64,000 nt of DNA from Sclerotinia nivalis (lineage: Eukaryota > Ascomycota > Leotiomycetes > Helotiales > Sclerotiniaceae): the NCBI GenBank assembly GCA_029531795.1, contig JAPEIS010000002.1:62001-126000 (forward strand), read 5' to 3'. A model generated the notes under the pieces. That model saw only the letters and a program-made list of their open reading frames with translations, was not told the origin of the DNA and did no database searches. Numbering within the stretch: the first letter of the stretch is position 1; the number at the start of each line of letters is the position of its first letter. Positions 55,721-64,000 of this stretch are shown piece by piece. The translations under genes were made by a program, and so were the position numbers.

Positions 55721-56453
55721 TTTCAAAGATTGCTTGGCTTGAATGATACTAAGTGACTTGCAATTGTTCAAACTCAGATCAATGAACAATAGAAGGAAAG
55801 AAACATGCGAGCTTATATACCCATCCTCCCCTAATTTGTAGCATAAGGCAACGCCGCGTTTACATCAATTTGCCTCACTTAAGGCAGCACTTAGCAGATG
55901 CCCTCAGAGACCAATGATCACTTTGCTCAAGCTCAAGCTCAAGCTAGGCTGTCAACTTGAAATGCATCCCACCATGACCTTGCGAGTAATATCTGCGGGT
56001 TTCCTCACCGTGTTGGAGAATTTGATGATGTATGGATACTTCCGTTTGCTGTCGCGTCACGCGTGTCATCTTTCCATAATCATCGCATCCAGTAACCAAT
56101 GAGATACTTGCATATCGCCTGACTGCAGACTTTGCGTAACACTATGTTAAAGGGCAACGATGTTAATTATGAGCCTCATGTACGAAATGCGCTCACCGAC
56201 CACCAAAAAAGTAATTTGGGAGCTTTGAATCAGGCAGCACTGAACAGGTATCGACATATCTCTCAACTGCTGCATGCAGGAGAAAGTAGCTTCACAAATT
56301 AGTGACAGATTTGATGTGAATGTGGATGGGCGGTATATCAAATTTTGAGTTGTGTGATGAGGAAATAACTTTTGTTTGTCGCATCTGTTCCAGGTATCTA
56401 ATCTTACATTAGTTTCATTCCCGACTGTCCGCCAATTGATCTGCACGAGTATC
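55721..56453. other. Intergenic spacer
   Basis: 5' flank of the AAA gene and 3' flank of the kinase. It contains a short AAGCTC tandem at about 55926-55944 and no supported gene. Confidence 0.45.
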
Positions 56454-57544
56454 CTAATCTTCGTATGTGATTTCGAAAACACCATGTGAATCAACTCCAT
56501 CCCAATAGGGGTCCGTCATAATATCCTCCATCGATGCCCTTTTCGCGGGATCCAAGTTCGTCATCCTCGATATCAACCTCTTAGCCTCATCATCCAGGTT
56601 AAGATACTTTCCATCGCTCCATTGTTCAAAAGGTTCATAGCCTTCCCTTCGTTCCTCTGCTACAACCATTTCCCATAGATCCGTCAAGAGTGCTCCTCCT
56701 TTCTCATCGTGAACATGCTTTACAAGTGCATCTGGTAGCGGACCAAAATTCGAAAGAAGCTTAAACAAAATTACAGGTTCGGGGTCAACTTCCAAATTTT
56801 CAAAGTCGGGATGAAAACATGTTACGCACGTGATAACATATAGGCACTAAAGACACTGATTAGCAAACCAAACAGATGAATCAAAACAGATGGTTAACTG
56901 ACTAGAAGTCCAAAGGAGAACACCTCTGAAGGTTTTCCAATACCTTTTCCCACTTGCCCTTCTGGACTTCGCCACATGACATTCCCTATTTTATAATTGA
57001 GGAGCTTTTGCCCTTCTAATCTTAAGCCACAATCCATATCACCAAGCTGCACCTTATCCACATGGAACTTGTCCTCATTGTCTACATACCAATTGAGGAA
57101 GACATTGTCAGGCTTTATGTCTGTAGGACAGGAAATCAGAACGGCTAGTACCAAGTTTCTTTTGGATTCGATAGCAGGGCACATTGCAGGAAAGAATTGG
57201 GAATTTTAACCGTCGTTGAACATGAATGTTATCATACCTAGAGGTATCCAATGCTTGCCGTGAAGATCATTCAATGCCAATCCAACCTCTTTCAGAATTG
57301 TCTTTCTTGCCATTAACGGAAGAGGCGCATAATTATCTACCAATTCAAGCAGGTTGGATTTGAAGTACTCATAAACGAGTACTTTCTCGGTCTCGTTATC
57401 ATCTAAGTAATGTCGAAGACGATGATTGTAATTGAATTCCTCATTGAAGCTTTGTAGGAAGTCGAAAATTGAAGGAGAAACTGGCTTTAAAACATACGGT
57501 TTGCTATCGCAGCTATGAAGTTTTGCTTGGTCAGTCTTGATCAT
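56454..57544 (-). CDS. Divergent protein-kinase-like protein (N-lobe reduced)
   Basis: Three exons (57544-57238, 57120-56903, 56846-56454) give 305 aa. Kinase landmarks: YVLKPVSPSIFDF (VAIK-like Lys, ~20), VLVYEYFKSNLLELV, catalytic loop DIKPDNVFLNW (~103), VQLGDMDCGLRLEG in place of DFG, MWRSPEGQVGKG (APE-like) and FSFGLLCLYVITCV. The HRD His/Arg are replaced (IPLDIKPDN) and there is no glycine-rich loop in this model. Upstream in another frame, LIGRSGREYVPRQVIYVHPS (57580-57700) resembles the missing N-terminus but ends at a TAG. The gene may therefore be 5'-damaged or differently spliced. Related fungal kinase-like proteins are of unknown role. Confidence 0.6.
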
Positions 57545-58467
57545 TATGATTTAAAACAGATGATCATCGTTGATCCTACCTAGCAAGGTGAATTATTGAG
57601 CTCCGATTTCTTAGATGGGTGTACATAGATAACCTGCCGCGGCACATACTCACGGCCAGAGCGACCAATGAGAGTTGAAAACATTCTCGCAGCTTTGAAG
57701 CCATTAAGGCGACGTACGATCATCTTGAAAGACCATATATGCTGAAAAGTCGAAAGCGTTATAAAGACGAACTGGACGATACAGAATACAAAACACCAAG
57801 GCCAGGAAGGCAACTCAAACCAAATCACTCGCGTACCGACCAATCTTTCATTTAGCACCTCACAATCACACCCATTTAAAAATTCCCCCAGAAAACCCAG
57901 ATAAACAAAAAAGCGTAAATATCGTGGTCGAATACCATAAAATTCGAAAACCAAATTCTTGAGATGTCAAATCCAGGTTATACCACGTGAGGGTTGATCT
58001 TAACCTTAAATAATACGAGTTACCCCCAATATATTATCGCTTCAAGCCTATGCAATCAATTCCCGCAACAAAAGAAACAAGAGTGAAGGCATGAAAGCGA
58101 AGAAGGAGAAAATTAGTGAAATAGCGGGATAGAAGGATGTATGAGGAACAGAGTTGTTTGTGCTGCTCAATGTTTAATTCTCAGACTTTTGAGAGGTGGA
58201 AATGTACTATTTAGTAGTTGGGGTTGCTGGAACTGTGGGGGAGATAACTCACGAGAACGCACCAATGCTTTAAGGTTACTTCACATAAATAAATAAAAAT
58301 ACAAAACAGGAGAGTGTAAATCTTGGGATATTTTCCCCTAGGAAGCACGCATTTGCCATTTGAGGGTGTTGTATTCATCGCCGTAAATTGCCGCCGTCAT
58401 TTAAATTATTAATCTCATTGTTTCTTAAAATGTCAATTGGGTATCTCTGGTGTATCAAATCTTCCCA
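57545..58467. other. Kinase 5' flank and spacer
   Basis: Contains a minus-strand frame (57580-57954) whose last ~30 codons look like the lost kinase N-terminus. The rest (58000-58467) has no recognised gene and includes the GNAT 3' flank. Confidence 0.45.
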
Positions 58468-59280
58468 TCAAATCGTCGCAGGTGCAATATCATTCACCGT
58501 TTTCACCCTTTGGAACATTCCCACATGTTTGATTCCTTCCTCATTCCACGTCCCCATTCCCTCATCGATCTTGAAACCCCATTTAGCCCAAAGAGGTGCA
58601 ACTTGTTCTTGTGCATGAACACACATCAAGCCTCTCCACACTGGTATTTCTTCTGTACTCGAAGCTCCTACATTTTCCATCCCAACTGTGGCAATAGATG
58701 GGTTGAAGTATGAGGGGTTTTGTTGGGCCCAGGACATCGCGGCGCCTGCCAATAGCTTGGAGATTCCGGAACCTCTGCATTCTTTGATAACTGCTAGTCT
58801 ACCCAACTTTATATATGGCTCGATTCCGTCATGATATGTAGTTGCTCGATCGACAATATATGGTGGTGGGTTTGTACCGTCGGATTTTGGAGCAGTTTCA
58901 AGCGCATCGGCTTGGTAACTCGAGCCTGGTTCGGGGTGTGGTGGATGAGGAAATGGTACGAGACGAATTGTACCAATGGGTTGAGATGTAGTTCTGCTTC
59001 TCTTTCTCCGTAGTATATTTCCATCGTCATCTTTAACTTCTGGCTCGGTCATTTCGTTCACTGAAGCATAAATGACCCAGTGGCAAGCTCGAGCATCATC
59101 GGAATCGAATTCATTTTCGAGGGGAACACCTTGCTCTTTAACGAAGACAGCTTCTCGAACTTCCATAGCATCTAGGAATGCTTTGGGTATATTATTGGGT
59201 TGCTCAGATGCGGGAAGTTTGCGATCATATCCATCAAGGTTTGTTGGACCTAAAAATTGAATGAATGGAGTTGCAGACAT
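58468..59280 (-). CDS. GNAT-family acetyltransferase
   Basis: A single exon encodes 270 aa, starting MSATPFIQFLGPTNLDGYD. The N-terminal half has AMEVREAVFVKEQGVPLENE and ACHWVIYA, the pattern of ElaA/YjcF-like GNAT proteins. IGTIRLVPFPHPPHP and the acetyl-CoA loop LGRLAVIKECRGSGISKLLA follow, and then HAQEQVAPLWAKWGFKID. A Pro-rich and acidic insertion separates the strands. Predicted to acetylate a small molecule or protein amine; no substrate is evident. The gene is intact with a long leader containing a (GTT)9 tract. Confidence 0.88.
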   Translation of the reverse strand: MSATPFIQFLGPTNLDGYDRKLPASEQPNNIPKAFLDAMEVREAVFVKEQGVPLENEFDSDDARACHWVIYASVNEMTEPEVKDDDGNILRRKRSRTTSQPIGTIRLVPFPHPPHPEPGSSYQADALETAPKSDGTNPPPYIVDRATTYHDGIEPYIKLGRLAVIKECRGSGISKLLAGAAMSWAQQNPSYFNPSIATVGMENVGASSTEEIPVWRGLMCVHAQEQVAPLWAKWGFKIDEGMGTWNEEGIKHVGMFQRVKTVNDIAPATI

Positions 59281-60418
59281 TGTGATGTAAATTATTTGAC
59301 CTCTTTGGTAGATGTAGATGTGGATGTAGAATCTGAAGTAGGAATGAGTTGGGACTGATTTGAAATACTGACAGAAGATGAGTGGTTGTCGATTAAAATC
59401 GATTCTGTGGCTGCAATACGCAATTTGAACAATAGCCTAAGGATATGCACAATGATGACTGGTGGCTTTATATAATTGTCATAAAGCTTGAGAAGTGAAA
59501 TAAGACATATGGATGATCGACTAGTGGATTGGCGGAGGGACAAAGAGAGGGCGAAGAGACAGAGATGGCAGAGACAGTAATAACTTTGTCAGGATTGTCA
59601 GTAAGTCGCAGGTTAAATTAGTCGGAGTTGTTGTTGTTGTTGTTGTTGTTGTTCCCAAATGGAGGGGTAGTTTTCGATACTTGAAAGCTGTAGAAAAGCT
59701 GAATAATTCACTGTCCTTAGATGTGTCAATAAGCAATAAGTAAGGAAGAAATGATGAGACCTAGATTTCAGAATGAGGAATACTTTCTTCTCCTTCTTCT
59801 TGAGATGACAATTAGTTGTGGAGTATTCCAAAAATAGGTTGTTTGCCACAAGGAAGGGGTGATGGAGGGGCAGAGGGGAAGGGAAAGTTGGAATCCTAGC
59901 TTCTTCCTAGCTTCCCATGAATTCCCAAATGTCGGAAAGTCGGAGGTTCGAAAATACCGGTATCTCCTTCCCTCTTATCTTATCTTCAATCAATCAGATA
60001 ACACATCTTATCGTTCATGACCCTAGCCCTTGACATCAGAGCACAGTCTCGAGAACCTCAAGGATTAATTGTAAAGCTGTCCTCTTTTGGTACCAAGGAT
60101 ACCTACAAGGATTATCAACATCAATATCGAGGGAAAAAAAGAGAAAAGAATACTTGTCAATAAGGAAGAGAGAAACTTAATTAAAGAGAAATAGATGAGG
60201 TCTTATTTCTTCTATTTCTTCTATTTACAATTAAAATTAAATTGTTGTCTCTAAACTTTGATTTGGAATCAATCCGTTGTGGACAGATTCTATGTCATAT
60301 ATTTGAGGTGTACCCTTATATATCTTTGTCATTATCCTTCATCCTCCCCCTCCTCAAATATATTTCTCCGCTTTATTCAATTCATTTCGCAATTAAGCCT
60401 GCTACACCACAACATATA
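59281..60418. promoter_or_regulatory. Divergent intergenic region, GNAT/LHS1
   Basis: 1.1 kb separate the two divergent starts. It contains the (GTT)9 microsatellite, a CTTCTATTT-type pyrimidine repeat near 60205-60230 and a leader before the LHS1 ATG. An open frame continues upstream of that ATG but has no start codon with support. Confidence 0.5.
59627..59653. repeat. (GTT)9 microsatellite
   Basis: Nine perfect trinucleotide units, non-coding, about 350 bp upstream of the GNAT start. Confidence 0.9.
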
Positions 60419-63400
60419 ATGGCTTCTTCGAGGAGCTCTTCTGGAAAGATATTCTCTTCTCCAGTATTTGCCATATTATGTTTATTTTATATTTTCACTT
60501 CCACAGCATTGGCTGCATCGGCAGTTTTGGGCGTTGATCTTGGGACAGAATACATCAAGGCAGCCCTCGTAAAACCTGGTATTCCACTCGAAATTGTTCT
60601 CACGAAAGACTCTCGACGAAAAGAAACATCCGCCGTAGCTTTCAAGCCTTCGAAAAACCCAACTACCGGATCATATCCAGAAAGAGTTTATGGTTCAGAT
60701 GCGGTAGCTTTGGCTGCACGATTCCCTGGCGATGTTTATCCTAACCTCAAACCTCTCCTGGGATTGAGTTCTGAAAATAATCTTGTTAAAGAGTATGCAA
60801 TCCGGCATCCGGCTTTACAATTGGAGGCGGACAAGACACGAGGTACAGCAGCTTTCCGAAGTGGTGCCTTTGCTGCAGATGAGCAGCCTTGGACCGTCGA
60901 GGAAATATTAGCCATGGAATTGCAGAGCATTCAAAGGAACGCAGAGGCTCTAGCAGGTAGCAAAGTAAAGGACTTGGTTCTTACTATTCCAACATTTTAT
61001 ACCACCGAAGAGAAAAGAGCTGTTCTTTTGGCAGCAGATTTGGCAGGCCTTCGAGTTTTGGAATTGATCAGTGATGGATTGGCGGTTGGTCTTAACTACG
61101 CTACATCTCGAACATTCCCAAGTATTAGCGAAGGAGGAAAGCCGGAATACCACATGGTTTTTGATATGGGTGCTGGGTCTACAAAAGCTACAGTTTTAAA
61201 GTTTCAAGGACGAACCGTGAAGGATGTTGGGAAATTCAACAAGACTATCCAAGAAGTAAAGGTCCTTGGCAGCTCATGGGATAGAACACTTGGAGGTGAT
61301 GCTCTCAACGCTGTCATCGTCGATGATATGATTGCGCAATTTGTTGAATCTCCCAAAGCACAAAAGGTATCAGCAACTGCCGAGAAGGTCCAAGCCCATG
61401 GAAGAGCTGCTGCGAAATTGTGGAAGGAAGCCGAACGTCTGCGACAAATTTTGAGTGCCAATGCCAATACCCAAGCTGGCTTTGAAGGACTTTACGAAGA
61501 TGTTGACTTCAAATACAAGATCAGCCGAGCAGAGTTCGAAAAACTCGCTGAAGCTCATGCTGCTCGAGTTGGTGTAGTGATTGAGAAAGCTTTGGATCTT
61601 GTCAACCTTGAGGTTAAGGATCTTGATTCTATTATCCTTCACGGAGGTGCCATCAGAACTCCTTTTGTTCAGAAAGAACTTGAGAAGATTGTCGGAGGTT
61701 CCGATAAGATCCGCACCAATGTGAATGCTGACGAAGCCGCTGTTTTTGGTGCTGGATTCAGAGGTGCCGGACTCAGCCCTTCATTCAGGGTCAAGGAAAT
61801 CCGAAGCTATGATAGTGCTTCTTTTGCGGCTGGTATTAAGTATATCGATATCCACAAGAAGAATAGGCATCAAAGATTATATGAACCAACCACTAACCTC
61901 AATGCCGAGAAGCAATTTACTTTCGATAATCATGAGGATTTTACCATTGATTTTTATCAACATGTTGCATCATCAGAAAGAGTATCAGGAGGATCCGCAG
62001 AGAAACAATTGAAAGCCATCACTACACAAAATTTGAATGAGTCTGTGGCCCTTTTGAAAGAGAAACACAATTGCGACAACAAAGATATCAGGGTTAAATT
62101 AAGCACTCGTGTCAGCCCTATTAATGGTGAAATGGATATCATGAAGTTTGTCGTTGATTGTGAGGCCGAGGAGGTAGAGAAAGAGAGTATGGTCGATAGC
62201 GTCAAGGGACTTTTTGGATTCGGGAAGAAAGACCAGGCACCATTATCAGGGGATGGTACAGAATCTGTTGGCAGCTCTGGCACTACTGAAAGTTCTACTA
62301 CATCTACCAGTACCACCTCGTCTGGCAGTTCTTCCAAATCCGCCTCCGCATCAACTAAAGACAAGGAGGCTCCTAAGAGCAAGAAGAATTTGATCGTCAT
62401 TCCATTGAAATATGAAACAGAACTCAAAGGTGTTCCAGAAGTTCCAGCTTCTGAAATCACTAGAATGAAAGATCGTATCGCCGCGTTCGATGACTCCGAC
62501 AGATCTCGTCGTCTACGTGAAGAAGCTTTGAACCAATTGGAAGGATTCACATATAAAGTAAGGGACTTCCTTGACAATGAAGAATTCATCGCCGCATCTA
62601 CCGAAACCGAACGTTCGGAACTAGAGAGCAAATCCAAGGCCGCAAGTGAATGGATCTATTCTGGTGGTGCCGATGCTTCCCGTGATGAACTCAAAGCTAA
62701 ACTTAAGGAAATGAAAGACATTGTCACACCAATTCAAAAGCGAAGAGAAGAAACCGCTGGTCGACCAGAACATTTGAAGTCACTCAAGGAAGCTCTCGAA
62801 CAAACCAAATCGTTCATTGCAGGTGTTAAAGAGCAAATCAAAAATGAAACGGAGGCCCATTCTTCTTTCAGTGCATCCAAGTCTAGCGCCTCGGCGAGCC
62901 CGAAAACAACATCTACAGTTACCGTTGATGATTTCGCCGACCTCGAAGACGGTGAAATTGCCGGGTCTGCTTCATCCACAGTAACTGCCCCTCCTGAAGA
63001 AGAAACCATGAACCCACCCATCTACACTGAAGCCGATCTCGTCGGTCCTCAAGAACTCTACGACAGCATTTCCAAATGGCTCGCCGAGCTCTTGGAACAA
63101 CAAGAAAAACTTGCAGCTACAGCTGACCCCGTTCTTCTCATCAAAGATCTTACAGAAAAGACAAAACAACTGCAAGATGCCGGTGTAGAACTTATCATGA
63201 AGAGTATGAAACAACCCTACAAATCTAGTCGCAAGCCAAGTTCCAAATCCGATAAACCAAAGAAGGCCACGAAATCAAAGTCGAAGACTAAGAAATCGAA
63301 GAAGACAGGTACCGCGACTGCGGAAGAAGCAGATGCAACTATTGACCTTAGTTTTGGAGGCGCAGATGGAAAGACAGGAAAGGGAGCTGAGGGAGAAGGA

Positions 63401-63529
63401 ACTACTATGTTTAAAGTGGGCGAAAATGATGAAATGCCTAGTGAAGAACAGATTTTAGAGGCAATTAGAAAGTCAAAGGAGAATTCGGAGAAGGGAAAAA
63501 AGGAAGATATTAAACATGGTGAATTGTAG
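60419..63529 (+). CDS. LHS1: ER-lumenal Hsp70 (LHS1/GRP170)
   Basis: A single exon from the ATG at 60419 encodes 1,036 aa. A signal peptide (hydrophobic VFAILCLFYIFTSTALAAS, ~16-36) is followed by the Hsp70 nucleotide-binding domain: VLGVDLGTEYIKAALVKPG (phosphate 1), FDMGAGSTKATVL (phosphate 2) and ILHGGAIRTPFVQKELEKI (adenosine). The substrate-binding region and a long alpha-helical domain follow, with Ser/Thr-rich linkers (~680-710 and ~875-900), as in the GRP170 class. The end is Lys-rich and finishes KHGEL, an HDEL-like ER retrieval signal. Lhs1 assists translocation and acts as nucleotide exchange factor for Kar2/BiP. Confidence 0.95.
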   Translation: MASSRSSSGKIFSSPVFAILCLFYIFTSTALAASAVLGVDLGTEYIKAALVKPGIPLEIVLTKDSRRKETSAVAFKPSKNPTTGSYPERVYGSDAVALAARFPGDVYPNLKPLLGLSSENNLVKEYAIRHPALQLEADKTRGTAAFRSGAFAADEQPWTVEEILAMELQSIQRNAEALAGSKVKDLVLTIPTFYTTEEKRAVLLAADLAGLRVLELISDGLAVGLNYATSRTFPSISEGGKPEYHMVFDMGAGSTKATVLKFQGRTVKDVGKFNKTIQEVKVLGSSWDRTLGGDALNAVIVDDMIAQFVESPKAQKVSATAEKVQAHGRAAAKLWKEAERLRQILSANANTQAGFEGLYEDVDFKYKISRAEFEKLAEAHAARVGVVIEKALDLVNLEVKDLDSIILHGGAIRTPFVQKELEKIVGGSDKIRTNVNADEAAVFGAGFRGAGLSPSFRVKEIRSYDSASFAAGIKYIDIHKKNRHQRLYEPTTNLNAEKQFTFDNHEDFTIDFYQHVASSERVSGGSAEKQLKAITTQNLNESVALLKEKHNCDNKDIRVKLSTRVSPINGEMDIMKFVVDCEAEEVEKESMVDSVKGLFGFGKKDQAPLSGDGTESVGSSGTTESSTTSTSTTSSGSSSKSASASTKDKEAPKSKKNLIVIPLKYETELKGVPEVPASEITRMKDRIAAFDDSDRSRRLREEALNQLEGFTYKVRDFLDNEEFIAASTETERSELESKSKAASEWIYSGGADASRDELKAKLKEMKDIVTPIQKRREETAGRPEHLKSLKEALEQTKSFIAGVKEQIKNETEAHSSFSASKSSASASPKTTSTVTVDDFADLEDGEIAGSASSTVTAPPEEETMNPPIYTEADLVGPQELYDSISKWLAELLEQQEKLAATADPVLLIKDLTEKTKQLQDAGVELIMKSMKQPYKSSRKPSSKSDKPKKATKSKSKTKKSKKTGTATAEEADATIDLSFGGADGKTGKGAEGEGTTMFKVGENDEMPSEEQILEAIRKSKENSEKGKKEDIKHGEL

Positions 63530-64000
63530 ATTAGGATTATTAGGATTAGATGAGGGTGAATGCAGTTATTCAGGATTTGCTTCTGAACTTGCTTTTGTAT
63601 GATGGGTTGAGAAGAAAGAAAGAGGTATAAGAAATTTTAAATTCTACATTATACATTATATTGAGGTTATTGATTACATAGTTTTTAAGTGCTTGTGTTT
63701 GGGGTGAAAGTTGGTGAGAGGGTGAGAAGGTGAGAGAGGAATTGATCCTTGTACGTTGAATTCATGGTGATCTTCTCGATCTTCATAATCTCAGTGATGA
63801 GGAATGAAATATTGTCAAGTAAGATTACCTAGGTAATCAAGTCCACTAGGTGTTATATGGTATCACTGGATAAATTAAACAATGCCAAATTTCTCGTTCT
63901 GAAGGATTTGATTTCAAGAATTGATATTTGTGGCTGTTGATTGATGGTTGATGTAATATAGATAGATTAGGAAGGGGTATTTTATATTTCATATCAGAAT
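63530..64000. other. Right-edge intergenic DNA
   Basis: 3' flank of LHS1; AT-rich with GGTGAGAGGGTGAGAAGGTGAG near 63711-63732 and an ACCTAGGTAA-like motif near 63827. No gene seen. Confidence 0.5.

Noticed and set aside
61957..62637. 226-codon minus-strand frame
   Set aside because: Antisense shadow of the LHS1 linker region.

Overview
The window looks like a stretch of a filamentous ascomycete chromosome, most likely a Leotiomycete of the Sclerotiniaceae type (Botrytis/Sclerotinia-like). Genes carry short introns, mostly 45-80 bp, with GTAAGT/GTAYGT-like donors and TAG/CAG acceptors. They encode fungal-specific families: Zn2Cys6 regulator, ULD, 2EXR, HET, DUF3431, ACS-type transporter and pectin lyase. 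Intergenic DNA is AT-rich. Genus is inferred from gene content only. Exon boundaries were placed by hand from splice signals and frame continuity.

Layout. 0.7-1.6 kb: ubiquitin-like-domain (ULD) protein. 2.8-16.6 kb: a compact accessory cluster. It holds an ACS-family sugar-acid/carboxylate transporter, an adenylation-carrier-reductase (NRPS-like carboxylate reductase), a Zn2Cys6 regulator, a D-galactonate-dehydratase-like enolase-superfamily enzyme, an aldo-keto reductase, and a divergently transcribed DapA-family 2-keto-3-deoxy-acid aldolase. The last three together form a plausible aldonate dehydratase -> aldolase -> aldehyde reductase route. 16.9-29.7 kb: gene graveyard. It contains a decayed GT31-like glycosyltransferase, a frameshifted membrane protein, an intact secreted pectin lyase, a 5'-truncated Tad-type LINE with its target-site duplication, and a heavily decayed FAD monooxygenase.

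29.8-47.5 kb: secreted sphingomyelinase-like phosphodiesterase; DBP6 RNA helicase and GPI3/PIG-A in head-to-head orientation; secreted heme-thiolate peroxidase; a GNAT protein; a truncated DHA2 transporter beside a tRNA-like relic; a DUF3431 membrane protein; and a 2EXR protein. 48.5-64 kb: small secreted protein; HET-domain pseudogene; AAA ATPase carrying a (ACTCCC)6 coding microsatellite; an N-lobe-poor divergent kinase; a second GNAT protein; and the ER Hsp70 LHS1/GRP170 ending in HGEL.

The core genes (DBP6, GPI3, LHS1) are conserved housekeeping loci. The most interesting part is the 2.8-16.6 kb cluster. No CRISPR, rRNA or intact tRNA gene was seen.
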